DNA from: Cutaneotrichosporon cavernicola
Taxonomy: Eukaryota > Basidiomycota > Tremellomycetes > Trichosporonales > Trichosporonaceae
Assembly (NCBI RefSeq): GCF_030864355.1
Contig: NC_083396.1
Coordinates: forward strand, 1,860,001-1,924,000
DNA: 64,000 nucleotides
Direction: 5' to 3'
Shown here: positions 22,246-35,473 of the stretch, piece by piece
Numbering within the stretch: position 1 is the first letter of the stretch
How the letters are laid out: each line of letters starts with the position of its first letter
The notes under the pieces: model-generated
What the model was told of the DNA's origin: nothing
Seen by the model: only the letters and a program-made list of their open reading frames with translations
Databases searched by the model: none
Position numbers and translations under genes: made by a program

Positions 22246-25200
22246 TTACGACAGGACAGCAATCAGGTGCGAGGTCACGACGTCAACTTCCTCGACGGCG
22301 GCTGGAGTCAGCATAACGCTACGCGCGCGGCTCGCGACTCACCCTTCAGAACAATCTTGACAAACATGGCCGCAGCCTCGGGCTTGTCCTTCTCCATCTT
22401 GGCAAGCGAGCTGGGTGCAAGCTTCCACAGCACGGCGTCGCGTTCGGCGACAACGGTAGCATTGCGCGTCGTTTCGCTCAGCGTGCTCAGGTCGCCGGCG
22501 ACCGTGCCGGCCACCATGGTCTCCAGGACGCGGTCCTCGGCATTGTACTCGTACGTTGCGCGCAGGGATCCGCTTTCGATGAGGTAGAGCCCGTCGGCCG
22601 CCTCGCCCTGGCGCCACAGGGTCGTGCCAGCCGGCGCAGAGACGCGGGCAAAGTACGGGGCGAACTGGGAGAAGAAGTCCTCGGGAGCGTCCATGTAGCA
22701 TCCCATCGTCTGCATGAGTATGCCGAGGGGTTGGGCGGCGGCAGGACGGGGCTCCTCAATGTCCGCGACATAAACTGTGGTCAGTTGGTACGAGGGAGGA
22801 ACTCACCAGGCAGAGTGGCGTCGCCAGCACGTGCGAGGTGGGTGCGCCGCGGCGAGTTGCTGAAGCTCTCGGCGAGTGTGAACGGCATGCGCTGGACCTT
22901 GGGAAGATCGATGGTGCGAGGGGCGGGCGTATCGCCCTTGGCCTTGACCTGGTTGTCGTAGAAAGCAGTCAAGTAGGTGTTTTCGGTCCACTCGAGGGCG
23001 TCGTTGAGTGAGCCAAACACCTCGACACGTGTGCCCTCCTGGTCGGCCCAGAGATCGACGGCGCGGAGAGCCGTCCCGACCGCCGAATGCGGCGCAGCAC
23101 CGCACAGAATGAGGAGCACGTCCTTTGCCGCGAGAAGGCGCTGGATGCGCACAAAGGCCTCAGCTGAGCTAAAGTCCAGACCGCTGACGAGTGCAAAGTC
23201 GATGACCAGGAAGCGGATCGGATTGTGCTCCCACTCGGCGATGTCGAGAAGTTTGCGGATCTCGTCCTCAACGACGCCGATCGTGCCGAAGAAGAGGAAG
23301 CCCTGGAGCTTCATCACGCACGTCTGGGAGCCGACACGCTGGATGAACGCACGCTGGGCTCTAGGGCGGCGCACTGTCGACTTGGCGGTAGAGCCGCTGA
23401 GGACGGTACGGATCGGTCTGCGGCGCGAGCTCTGGACGACGAAGAAGACGCAAGCGAGGATGATGCCGATGAAGAGGCCGATGACAAAGTCGAATGCGGT
23501 CATGCAGATAGCAATGACAAAGATAGTGATGTACTCGAGTTTGTTGACGCGGTGCCGCGTGTCCCAGAGCGATTCAACCATGAGGTCAATGCCCAGTACG
23601 TAGATGAGCGCGGCGACGACCGTGATAGGGAGGTAACCGATGACGGCTGGGCCGAGGTACATTACGAACGCAGTGGCGGCCGCGAGCATGAGGCCCGCGA
23701 GATGCGAGTCTCCGCCGACGCGATAGAAGAGGACCGTGTTGACGTAGCAGAGGTAGTTCGGAACAGACCCAGCCATGCCCGAGGCGAGGTTGGAGACTCC
23801 GTGGGCAACCAGCTCTCTATTGAGGCTGACATTGTCCTCTGCGAGCGAGACGCCGAGCGCAGGCACGTTTAAGGGCACGTGGAGAATGCCGAAGAAGACG
23901 AGGGCGAGCTGCGTCGGCATGGCAGCCCAGACCACACGCCAGTTGACGAGGTTAAACCTGAAGCCGGCGTAGAATGAGTACCACGGCTGAACGTTCTGGC
24001 CGACGTCGAACACCCACTTCTGGTCGCGGAGGTACTGCCAATCCCATCCGCCGATGGCAACAATAACGTAGAAGATGGCGGGAAGGATGAGGAAGTAGGC
24101 AGGGAAGATGAGCTCGTGGTGGAAGAAGTGGGTGATAACGCGGAGGAGGACGGCGAGGGCGAGCGGCAGTCCCCACAACATGATGCTGTGGAAGTTTGCG
24201 AAGAAGAGCTTGAGCGTGGGCAGGTCGTACTTGAATTCGGCTCCAGAGACGCCGAGCGACACCTGTAGGCCAGTGATGAAGAGGAACACGCCAACACCAC
24301 CGATGCATCCCACAAGGATGTGGCGCGGGAAGTATCCGATCAGGCTGCCGAGTCTGAAGTAGCCCAGCGCTAAGAAGATGAGGCCTGTGAGGATCGAGCT
24401 CAAGGCAAACGAAACCATGGTCGTCGCGACGATGGCGGCGGCGTTGTCGCCAATCTCGGAGATGATGAACATACAGATGATGTGGTAGAACGGGACGGCT
24501 TCGATCATCATGCTCCCGTTTCCACCCTTGAAGATACTCCCGCCAAGCGAGTAGGTGAGTTGCGCGGTGATGCAGCTCACGAAGAACATGCTCACACCCA
24601 GACTCCCATAGTCGGGGTAGTACTTGGAGACGGGGAAGAGGATCATGCCGTAAGACACGCCGTCAAGGACGTTCAGGAGGAGGCCGAGAACGACGGCGGG
24701 GAGGGCCTTGACCGGTTCGCGGATGGCCATGGTCGCGAGCTCCTTGGCCGAGTACTTGGAGAGCGAGGTGCGTGCGGCGTGCAGGTCGGTGGCGGTGCGT
24801 TGGGCCCAGGTGTCCTTGTTGCCCAGGAGAGGGGTGCGTTCGCTGGGCGGTTCACCGCTTGCGAGGAAGCGACGCAGTTCCGAGTCTGCCATGTTGTCTT
24901 CGTCGACTTCCTGTACGCCCTCGAGGCCTGGGCGAATGTGAATGTGCGACGAGTGAGAGCGTGCTCTGTCTTTAGTAGCAGAAGATTGCGATGAGAGATT
25001 TGCGCCCTCGTCTTCGACTAGGATGGCTGGCATGGCGTGTGGCGTCGTCTCTCTAGAGTCGGTAGCTCGCCCGCGGTCCATCAATACACTGAGACCGCTG
25101 GGCCCCGCTTGCGGTGAAACTGAGCCTTGGGCTGAACCTTGGGGCTGTGAGAGGGAGAGGTCGAGAGCCGCGCCACCCGATGTGCTGCTCCCGCGGCGCA

Positions 25201-26125
25201 GGGGAATACCACTGGAGAGCGGGGACGGGGCGGTAAAGCTCATGCTAGCCAGGCGGTTGGTGCTCTCTCGGATGGCGCGTGATGTGTGGCTAGACCCAAA
25301 GACGTCGTCGCTGGTGTGAGCATTGTGATTCGGGCGATCGAGTCGTGCTGTGAGCTGCGAGCTGCGAGTTGCGAGCTACCAGTTGGGTGGGCGGGGATAG
25401 AGAAGGTGGGGATGCGTAGCGCCTCAAACGGGTCAAGGTGAAAGTAGCGCACGTCTGAATGTGGATGGCGCAAAACAGCGCTAATCGCGTGCTTGGCCCA
25501 TGACACTGCCGATCCAACTACCGTCTGTATGTGACCGTCTAATCAATTGCACAATTGCCCACTGGCGCATTGACCATTTGACGCCTTGTGCCATTCTGTC
25601 ATCTGCGGCAAAAGGCTGTCTCTGCACAAGCAGGTGCGCAGTAAATAGCGCATAGCACAATCATATAACGCGCAGGCTCGTCTACGCACCCATTCTAGCC
25701 GCGGCGCTCACCGCTGCTGCCCAAATAGAACATGGGCACGGACTAGCCTCCCGCGCGAATTGGAATTGGGCTCAATCACACGTGTCCCCTTGTCCCCTGC
25801 AATGCGACACACCGATGGCTGACGAGATGTCTTTAAGGGAGACAAGTACTCACGGGTCATCCGTCTCGTCGCCCTCCTCGATATTCGGCGTCATCACCGG
25901 TGGCACGGGTTGATGCTCGGTTTGGTCCATGCTGAGCCGGCGGAAGAGCTTGCTGACCAGTGCGTCGGGGGTGCTAACCCTTCTACCAGCGTTGGTGCCT
26001 GCACTGGGACCCAAGTCGAGGCGGCTAAATGCGGAGGTGCTGCTGCGGCCACGGTGGTCGAGCTCGGAATTGGAGAGATATAACTCGGGCGACGTGCCCG
26101 GATGGGGGGCGGGGTCGCGCGGCAT
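22246..26125 (-). CDS. VSB1: Vacuolar SulP-family transporter with STAS and cyclic-nucleotide-binding domains (Vsb1-like)
   Basis: Four exons, 26125-25854, 25310-22807, 22774-22343 and 22301-22246, join in frame to 1087 residues. About 220 N-terminal residues are disordered and include ERTPLLGNKD, an acidic-dileucine-like vacuolar sorting context. SulP membrane segments follow (LPAVVLGLLLNVLDGVSYGMILFP through FDFVIGLFIGIILACVFFVV), then a STAS domain (FLVIDFALVSGLDFSSAEAF) and, across the third exon, a cNMP-binding fold (APAGTTLWRQGEAADGLYLIESGSL, TVAGDLSTL). This order matches yeast Ygr125w/Vsb1, tied to vacuolar storage of basic amino acids, not the plasma-membrane sulfate permeases. The first intron is about 540 nt; the last exon only adds 18 residues. 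A single-exon reading would miss both ends. Confidence 0.85.
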
Positions 26126-26788
26126 GGTGGATGGGGTGGTTTAAGAGCTCAAGAAACGGAGACCGAGTGGAGAAAGTGTCAAGGTTGAGGTGCGGGTTGG
26201 TGGGTCGAGGTGAGGTCCGGGTTGGTGGGTCGAGGTTGGGAGGTCATGTGGTGTAGGGGCTTATCGCTTCAATGATCGAATGTCACCGTCATTGGGTCAA
26301 GTCGTTGCCCCCAACCCGTCTTATCACTTATCAGTTATCACCAGGCATGCATACACTTGCCTCCCTCACTGATGACTCTGGCACGCCGTTGAGGACGTCG
26401 CCAATGCTATGTCGGGAGCTCGGACATGATCGACGGATCGCAAGCCGGCTAAAATGAGCCGTGTCAATGCGCTTTTCAGGTTACCTCAATTGCACGGACT
26501 ACCTGGATGTAGCGGCGACATTGTTCGCACGCCCTTGTGCGGATGGGACGGCTCAACGGCGCTTCGAGCTGGGCGCTGGGCATCAAAGAACACGAACATT
26601 TGGTTGACAACCGGGAGCGTGAATATGCATTGTCTAGACTAAACGATGCGGTATGCACAGTCTGGACACGACGATCGGGGCCACATTGTGGGTAATGAAT
26701 GGCCAGTGAGACTACGCAACAACTTCCCACAGCGCAACCATGCATGATCTAGACTGAGGTATGAACTGGAGGCCTGGAGGGTAGATAG
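26126..26788. other. Intergenic region upstream of the Vsb1-like gene
   Basis: Contains the Vsb1-like promoter and EFL1 3' end. A short direct repeat (GGTCGAGGT and GGTTGGTGGGTCGAGG) occurs at about 26185-26240. No gene supported. Confidence 0.5.
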
Positions 26789-29700
26789 CTAGCGCTTGAG
26801 CGTCCGCTGCTTCTCCGCAAACTCGACCATCTTCTTCTCGACAAACATACCCTTCCTCTTGCGCACGGCATCGACGTAGCCCTTGGCGACATTGGCGCGG
26901 TCTGCCTTCTCGCCCAGGTCCTCAAGTTCCTCGACTGTCGTGGGAACCCAGAACGGGTCTAGGTCCAGTACTTCGTATCCCGCAAACACGAGTTGGGGTG
27001 ACGCGGCCCCAGACGTGCGTTTCCGGATCTCGTCGGCGAACCCGAAACTCTCGACGACAGGCAGCATGGCACGGACAGTGAAGAAGTCGGTGCCCTCCTT
27101 CATCTCCTCGGCTACGATGCGGCCGCGGCGGCGCGCAACGACTCCATATACCTTGCCAAGCACCTCGGTCGAGGCTTGGATGTCACAGGTGTACATTGCC
27201 AACTTGATGCGCGGGGACCAGTCGAGCATACCTGCTCGAGCGGCGTCACGTACACCCGAGATCAGAGCGCCGACTACGGCAGCGCCACGGCCCGACTCGG
27301 TCGGCGTGTACGTCAGCTGCTCGAGGATCCAGGCCATTCCGACGACAGGCTCGGCACATAGCGGGCCCTGGAATGTCGCGAGCTGGAAACCTGCCTCGAT
27401 CGACGTGTCAAAGTCGCGCAGGCGGCGCGCGATCTCGGCCTCGCTCTCCTGCGCATCGGCCACTTCGGCCTTCTCCTCCGCCGTGCGCTCGGCGTCTTCG
27501 GCCGCGTCAGCCAACGCCAGCGCCTCCTCAGCCGTCTCGCCAGCTGCGCGAGCGGCTGCGAAGACCGCCTCGCGTCCGCGCAAGCGCAGACCACCCTTGC
27601 CAATGGGATCGAGGAGGACGTTGGCGCCGACCTTCTTCGGCCCGAATGACCAAACACGATCCGCTGCCCCAGCCCACTCGCCGCCGGCCTCGTCGAAGCG
27701 CGCTTCGAGATCGGTCCAGAACTGCTCGGGCGTGAGCGTGCGCACACCCGCCTCGGCCTCGCGCTGGTCAGGATCTTCCTCCTCCTCCTCCTCGGCGTCC
27801 TTGGCGCGATGCACGAGCATGGTTCCGATCGTGTTTTGGTGCGCAAGCAGGAACTCGATGACAGGAGGTGGGAGAGGCACGGCGCGCAACTTGAAAGTCA
27901 CCATCCCGTCGTACAAAGATCCGAGGACAACGCCGCGTGGCTCGCCAGCCGTCTTGGGAGCCGCCATGTCCTGCGCCTTGATCGCCGTCTCGCGGAATGG
28001 GACAATTGCCTCGCTCGCCTGGATCTCGCACTTTGCGAACCGCTCCCGCAGATCCTTGAGGCAGCGCTCGAGATGCAGCTCTCCTGCGGTGAGAATGACA
28101 TGCTCGCCCGTCTCCTGTACGATGTACTCGGCACAAGGGTCTGCCTGGTTTAGGATCTGCAAGCCCTCGATGAGCTTGGGCATGTCGGCTGCTGTCAGCT
28201 AACCATCATCTCTGAGGGAAACAGCACACTTACAAGGGTTCAACGGCTCTAGTGCAACGCGCACAATAGGCGCAGCCTGCATGTTGACGCCAGCGAGGTT
28301 GACGAGGCCGTCCGCGCCGGGTGCGTCGCCGTTGGCGTTCGCAGCACACAGCGTGCCATTGCGGGGGACGATATTGTCCAAGCCGGCAATAGCGCACACA
28401 TGGCCAGCCGGGACGCAGTCGACAGCAACAAGGTCGCGGCCCATCATCATGTACAGGTCGGAGACGGTCGCTTGGCGCATGTGCTTGGCGTTTCGGGAGT
28501 GGTTGGGCCCAAGCTCGGCGTCGTACTTGGGTAGCGTGACGGTGACGGTGGCACCGCGTCGGAGAACAGACGAGAAGACGCGCGAGAAGCCCAGCAGGAC
28601 CTCGGCATCGGCGTCCGCCGCAGGCTTAGGCTCCTCCACCGCGACGTCAAGGTTGAGGCTCTCAAGCGGCTTTGCGAGGTCGTTGGGGTCTGAAACCTCA
28701 CCCTGCTTGGCTGCGAGGGCTGCGCGGCGCTCTCGCTCTTCACGTCCGCGGGCACGCATCTCCTCGGCTGTCATCTCGCGCGGCTTGAACTGCGGGAGGT
28801 CGCCACGGCGCACAGCGAACATTTTCGAGACGTATGCGACGAGAGGAGCCTCGGGCCGCTGATCGCATGCGAAGAGTGCCTTCTCGAGTCCGCCGACGGG
28901 CTGAAGAGGAGTGGACGAGGCGCGCGCCTCCTGTGGATGAAGCATGAAGGGGATGCGGATTGCCTGCGCAGCATTTGGGGCCGGGATGACGTCCACCACC
29001 GCTTGGAAGGTAGCCGTGCTGAGTGGTAGCCACTGCTGCATAATCGACGTGAGGAGGTTCCTAGAGTCCTTGGACTTGAGCTCTCGGGGCGCCACGCGCA
29101 CATTGAGCGCCTTGACAATCTTGCTCGTCGCCTCGGGGTTGTACTGGTGCTCCTCGAGGACGACATTGTACACCTTCCAGATGTTCTCAAGCACAAACTG
29201 GACGAAGAGGGGCTTCAGCGGTCTCCCATTGAGCCCTTTGCGCCCGACGACGCGTTTCGTCTTCGGGTCCAGGAACCAGTCACCCCACAATGCACGGCGG
29301 AGGTTGCCCTCTTTGACTCCGAGCTTGTCAGCGTACAGGCGTGCAAACTTGCCGAGGCGAAACGCCCACCCATCGAGTGCAGAGGCGAAGAGCACGTTGC
29401 CGCGCTCGGGTGAGAAGTAAATGTCCTCATCTTCGCGCTCTTCAAACTCGTGCTCGTCATCACCGTCGCCTTCTGGTGCATCGCCGGCTGATTCTGCCTC
29501 CGCGCGTTCCTTGAGGCGCTTCTCTCGGGCTTCGCGCCATCGCAAGTCGTCCTCCATGCGCTCAGATGCGTAGAAAGATCCCATGACCGCATTCACTTGC
29601 TCGATCAAGCGCGAGATGTGGTGATACGCCTCGATTGGCGACAGCTGAAGCTCTGTAATCAGGCGATCCATCTTGTTGATGACAAGGAGGGGACGGAGGC

Positions 29701-30210
29701 GGTCGATCCATGCTTGCCGCAACACTGCGATGGTCTGGAGTGAGCTGGGCCACACAACCGTAGCTTACCTGCGTGCACACTCCCTCCCACACGTCGACAA
29801 GGACGAGCGCGCCGTCACACAACCGCGAGGCCATTGACACTTCACTCGCAAAGTCGACGTGTCCAGGTGTGTCAATGACGTTACAGATGTGTTTGGACGC
29901 GACCGGTCCATCGGGTCCAGCGCGCATCATGTCGAAACGAAGCGACACCTGAGGTTAGCCGGCCTCCTCGCATGACTCACAGCACTGCTCTCCATAGTAA
30001 TGCCGCGTTCCTGCTCGTCCTCTCGCGAGTCGAGGTACCGGAGCTTACCGGCCATACGGTTGCTGATAATGTTGTTGCTGGACAGGAGGCTGTCCGCAAA
30101 CGACGTCTTGCCGTGATCGACGTGCGCGACGATCGTGACATTCTATCGTCAGCTCGCCAGAGGTTGTCACGTACGCGTGTGTTCTCTAGTGGTGCAGCGT
30201 ACGTCGACAT
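26789..30210 (-). CDS. RIA1: Elongation factor-like GTPase 1 (Ria1/Efl1), 60S ribosome maturation
   Basis: Cytoplasmic EF-2-like GTPase that, with Sdo1/SBDS, releases eIF6/Tif6 from pre-60S subunits. Starts [13 protein letters not shown] at 30210, then spliced exons give [19 protein letters not shown] (G1), the switch I region [27 protein letters not shown] (G3), and INKMDRLI (G4). An acidic insertion of about 40 residues ([30 protein letters not shown]) interrupts the G domain, as is typical for EFL1 and absent from EF-2. The last exon (28183-26789) holds EF-G domains III-V, including [22 protein letters not shown], a second charged insertion, and [52 protein letters not shown]. The diphthamide-bearing tip of EF-2 is not present. 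About 1080 residues, normal for the family. Confidence 0.93.
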
Positions 30211-30697
30211 TGCAGTTGGTGAGATGGGTTGAAGAAGTGTAGTTGTAATCTCAGCTTCCAGGATGGATGAGGGATGACGAAAGTTGGATTGCAACTCGGA
30301 TCCGAGATTAGTCAGGTACGGCGCGCGGAGTCAATAGCAACAGTTCGCATCTTGGTACCAATACAAAATCACCTCCTACTGTCCATCTCCTGAGCTCCTG
30401 ACCGAGTGACAGTGACTCGGCTCTTGAAATCCAAGTAGAGTTTCGAGGCCAGGCAGTCCAGGACCAACGTTAGCTATGCGCCCGGCAACACAGAAGTCGC
30501 GACAACAATGATGCATCGGTGTATTGCAATATCTCACGCCTACCGCCATCACCTCGAACAGACACGCGGTAGCCCGCTCAGATAGCAGTGTGTATGACAA
30601 CTATGGCGCCATAGGAAGAGTTGCCTACTGGCCGTGAATAGGTGAGACGAGCCGTAGTGACTAGACAATAAGAGCCGTAGGGGTAGGACGAGAACCC

Positions 30698-30729
<32 letters not shown>

Positions 30730-30901
30730 TGGGGGTGCGGGACGACATGGTACAACTTCGTGTGTGTGTGTTATGGGGTCGACCGTAGATGCTGTGGTGG
30801 AGCCAATGCGAGGACAGATGTAAAGCAGTGCAGATGATGTGTTGCGCTGCTGCTGTGGGGGTTGCGGATCGACCGAGTGGCAATGCCGGTCGGGAGATAG
30901 A
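30211..30901. other. Intergenic region with (AG)n microsatellite
   Basis: Holds the EFL1 promoter and the zinc-finger gene's 3' end. A perfect AG dinucleotide run of about 26 nt lies at 30704-30729. Nothing else supported. Confidence 0.6.
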
Positions 30902-33900
30902 CTAGTAGGTACGCGTCCAGGCGTTCTCGGGCGAGCCGTTACTGCTGTTGTCCTTGGACAGGTCGTCGTCACTAGCCACAATGTGGTGTGAGGTGTTGGG
31001 CTGGTAAGTCATCGGGAACATTGGGCGGTTGTCGAAGAGTGAACGGCCGTCCATACCAGGCGCAGTGTGGGCCGCCGGCGACGGCAGAGCGCGGCGGTAA
31101 GGGTGGTGGCGAGGCTCGTCCTTTGGAGACACACCGTACCGCGAGAACGTGGACGACGTTGCGCTATCAGGGATACCCATGACGTCCTTGCGCGAACCGT
31201 CAAAGTAGGCGCTAGAGGGGGTCTCGGGGTTGCGGTCCAAGCTGGTCGAGTTGGCGCTGTCCTTGAGGTCATTGGGGGTCAGAAGGATCTGGGGGTCCGA
31301 CGACTGGCGAGGAGGAAGGCTAGTCAAGGGAGGAGGAGCGGAAGGGTGGTTAAAGCCCGGCATGCTCGAGCCGTAGGCAAGCTTCGGGCCGTTGCCCGTA
31401 CTGGGGGTCGACGAGTGGTTGGAGCCGCCGTCGGGACCGGGTGACAACTCGGGAGGAGGCCCGTTGAGGTTGTAGGTTGGGGTGATGGGGGCGGTGGCGC
31501 CCTCCTCGCCGCGGCATCCCCTAACCATCCAGTGGCGGCGTAGGGCGTCCTTGCGAGAGAAGCTTAAACAGTCAGCACCGAGGATCGATTATAGATCAAA
31601 AAGTGACTCACGTCTTCCCACAGGTTTCGCAGTTGAAAGGCTTGATAGAAAGGTGGATTCTCTTGTGACGCTTGAGGTCGTGGTTGCGGTTGAAGCTTTG
31701 AACACATTGGTCGCACTTGAAGGGGCGGTCCGTCAATGGCAAACGGCTCGCAAAGGCGTAGGACATGGCAGGAGGGCCTCCCATGGTGGGGATCGCAGTC
31801 GTCGACGCGTGACGATGAAGGCCTGGCATACCGGGGTCGCCGGCGTTGAGAGGCGCAGACATGGGAACGTTGTAGCTGTAGGGACCGCTGCCATAGGCGT
31901 TGGGGTACGTAAGAGAACGAGGCATGTCTAGAGCCTGGGGCTGCAGTGGGTAGTAATACGCCTGCTGCTGCTGTTGAGAGAGTGAGCCTCCCCCGCGTGG
32001 GGAGGGCTGCGCGGGGTAGTGGCTACGCATGGGATAGCCTGACCCTGGGTATGGGCTAGTAGCGGTAGTGGGGCTTGGGTGAGAGCTCATGCCGTTCTGG
32101 ACGCCGGCGTAAGTGGGAACGTTGCGGAGAGGGGCTGGGCCGGGACGAGATGTGTCGGTGGCGCCAGAAATGGTGCGGTACCCAAGGGGGTGACTGCCAC
32201 CGTAGGGTGGGAAAGCGGCACCAGGGGCAGATGAGACCGTGCCATTCGGGGGTGGCGCACGGTAGTAGAACTCCTGGTTGACGTGCGGGACGGCAGCCTG
32301 GTCGGGTTGATGTTGGGTCATCGTGGCTTGTTGTTGTTGTTGTGGTGGTGGTGGTTGAGTGGGACGCGACGATCCAGAATTGGGAATGCTTGAAAGCGGC
32401 GGAGGCGCAAAGGCGAAGGGGGAGGCTGAAGTGGGAGGAGAGCTTGGTGGTGGTGGCGCAGTGGCGTACGACTGGGTAGTAGAGTACTGGATGAGTCAGT
32501 AATGGTGCTGGCGATGGTGGCTGCGGCGGTGGTTGTTGTGGTGGTTATGGTGGTGAAATGGTTGAATGGGAAATCGAAGCAAGGAGGGGGAGGGGGGGGG
32601 AAGGGGTGAGGGTGCGCAAGTGGGAAGGGAGAGAGTGTGTTTGTATTGAGTAATGGCGTGGCACGAGGATAGCAAAGAAGTGTGACACGACAAAGTCAAG
32701 GCTGGGAAACGAGACTGTGTGTGTTGTGGGATGCGAGAGAGAGAGTGATGTGAATAGAGAGAGGTGGCGCCTATGTCCTAGCCCACAGCCCAAAGATTGG
32801 TGACTCTGGAAATGGGAGCCAACCAAGCTCTCGGCGGTAATGGCAAGGCAAGACTAAAGTCTAGTCTAGTGTAGGTAAAAGGAGTCTGTCAAGTTGATAA
32901 AAGTATGAATGGATGGGGTTTGAAAGAGAAAGAATGAGCGGGGACAAGAAGAATGGAAGATGCGGTGGCTTGTGTGTTAATGGGCACGCAGTCTGCGCGA
33001 CACACTTGTAAGACAATCCGACAAGCCTATAGCCTGTGCCATTCAAGGTGTGGTGGCAACAGACGCCGCCGCACAGATCTCGAAAGGAACTAGGAACTTG
33101 GCCCCCCGCAACGCTGCTAAACTGCCTAGCAATAAGCCAGGGCCAGTGCAATCTGGAGGGGCAGGTTGTATCATGCACAGGCCAGTTAGAGGCATGAGGC
33201 AGAAGACATGCCGCATCAAGCAAGCAAACAACCCGCTTCGGCCAAGCCAACTCTATGGCTTGACTGGGGCGCGCGTGTTGATTAAACCCCACGCCTCTTT
33301 CGTCACTTTGAATGTCTTGAATCTCGGAGCAGCGTACCGCCATCGCGGTGCGAGCGTGTCGAGACATGCCGAGGTAGTGAGCCTCCACCAAACCGCGTGG
33401 CAAGTGCAAGAGACAAGTGACCAGTGACGTGAGAGCAAAGCGGACATTGCTGAAGGGGGGGTGGGGGAGAGATGGGGAAAACCAGTAGGGAATGGATGAG
33501 ACTCGAAACAGGCGACACACACATTAGACATGGAGGGGATCTGTGTGCGTCGATGCGCTCGTCTGTGTGCTGTGTGTTGGACGTGTGTGTATGTGTGTGT
33601 GTGCGGGTGAGAGTGTGGGTTTGTGCGATTGAATGGTGTGAGAGTGAGAAAGAGTCTGCTGGCAAGGCTACCTCAATGACAATAGAGAGACTGTCAATGC
33701 CTTGCAGCTCCTGGAAAGACAAGAGTTGCGAGTGCTCCCAGTCGTAGACGGCGGACTGGGTAGACGCAGTTCTCATTGACTGGGTAGACGGAGCTGGAGG
33801 GAGCGAGGAATGAAAGAAATCCTCAGGGACCAAGGGGATGCCAGAGCACAGGGAGGACACGTTCAGGGAGAAAGGGACGAGGTACTGAGCCATCCAGTGA

Positions 33901-34860
33901 GATAGACCGGGTTCCCTTTGTCAGGGTTCAGAGAAGGCATTCCATCAGAGGATGGTTGGAGGAAGTGAGAATTCAGGATATCGGCTCAAAAGTGACGATA
34001 GGGAATTCAGGAAGAATGAATCATGGGCAGTCAAAGGAGGTCCAAGCACAAGTTCCAGGCACAGACCCTTTTGTAGTTACCCTTACGGGCAATACCCAAA
34101 TGACCGCTTGGACCTTTCCTTGGCTCCCCCTCCTTGTCCAATTACCTCCTGGGTGGGTCACGCTCTCCCCTCTCTCTCTCTCTCTCTCTCCAACCCGATT
34201 TGTTTATCCAGCGATTCAGTGACTCTTGCTTGGACAAAGCTAAGCGTGCACTCTCTCTGGGCTCCGTACGCGCGCACGAGCCATATCGCACGCAGTCACT
34301 ACCCCCGCACGCAACGCACGCACCGCACACACAACTCCGAACCCCAACACGTCTCTCTGCACGTCCTTGAAAGACTCGTGCGCCCAATGCCAACAAATAC
34401 GCATATCACAACGCCCTCGACGCCCTTGAGAGGCGTCGGTATCGGCATGAGGCAAGCAAGGGGTGACAACAACGGCGGGTTTTCAGATAGAGGATAGCCT
34501 GGTACAGAGCAATCGAAGGAATGCTCATCCAAGACAAACTCGCTAGAGGCCCATGCTGCAATCGAATCAACACCCAAGGGTGTCTGCTTCGGCACAGCAC
34601 AGGCCAACCCGGATGCGTGGAGAATGTGAATGGCAGCGTGAAGCGAGGAGCGAGGAGCGAGGAGCTACCCGGGAACAAAAGGAACGGATCTGGAAATGGA
34701 CACACTGCAAGTCCAAATTCAGATGGACAATGAACAAGTAGACAAAGAAGCAAGGAGCCTGGAAGAAACAAGAGAGGAGCGAGGTGGAGGAGGTAGAGAT
34801 AGAGGAGGTGGGGAAGAAGCAAGCACAACTCACCTCGTCGCGTATGTGGCTGATGTTCAT
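30902..34860 (-). CDS. C2H2 zinc-finger transcription factor (Crz1-like finger pair)
   Basis: Predicted DNA-binding regulator of 591 residues. Certain part: exons 32486-31612 and 31562-30902. They encode a proline/glutamine-rich region, a finger FKCDQCVQSFNRNHDLKRHKRIH, and, across a splice, a second FNCETCGKTFSRKDALRRHWMVRGC of C2HC form. A Ser/Pro-rich tail follows. The finger pair resembles basidiomycete Crz1/Sp1-type calcineurin-responsive factors, but no docking motif was identified, so no symbol is given. Probable 5' exons: 34860-34834 (MNISHIRDE) and 33884-33672; all junctions keep frame. This makes introns of 949 and 1185 nt, very long for this genome. An alternative start is the ATG at 33893. 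The introns carry (TG)n near 33580-33605 and (CT)n near 34168-34189. Confidence 0.7.
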
Positions 34861-35448
34861 AGCGCGGGGCGCGAGCCTCTTAATGTCGCGTCCTTGGATG
34901 GGGCGACTGGTGTGTGCAAAGTGTGCAAAGTGGTAAAGTGGTGTTGGCGAGGAATGGAAGATTGGTGGTGGTTGGTAGTGTTGGTGAGGGGCCCTCTGTG
35001 TCGGTGACGATTGATTGTGTTACACGAGGGGAAGATAGAGATAGATATGGGTTCAAGGTCGGCGAGATATTATGGTAATATTCGAGTGGCGCTAGGCGGT
35101 GGCTTGGTTGAACGGATTGAACGGAAGGGTAGTCAAAGGGGGCGCTAGATAGCGAGACAAGATGATGGCGTGTCGTAATTAAATCACGGCGATCCAAGAC
35201 GCGTCCTTTTGACAAATTACCAATGGAGCTCGCGGGAGCGGCAAGGACTGTTGTTGCGACAAGACTGAGCCTTGAAAGCGTCAGCTTTGATTCTGTCGTT
35301 GTACGCTGTACGCTCTCCATCAAAGCAAAACCGCAGCGAAAAAGCGCGTGCAAATGCCTGCACTTTGGAGTGCAAGAGCGGATAGAGTGCCCGATTGATT
35401 AACCGCGGAAAGAGACGCCATGCAGCAGTTGGCCAGCATGGGCAGTCC

Positions 35449-35473
35449 GGGGGGTGGGGGGTGGGGGGTAGGG
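35449..35473 (+). repeat. G-quadruplex motif
   Basis: Three runs of six guanines separated by single thymines, then TA and GGG, within 25 bases. This fits the consensus for a very stable quadruplex with one-base loops. Confidence 0.85.

Noticed and set aside
22246..25243. Plasma-membrane sulfate permease (SUL1/SUL2 type)
   Set aside because: The long N-terminal region and C-terminal cNMP-binding fold fit the vacuolar Vsb1 type instead.
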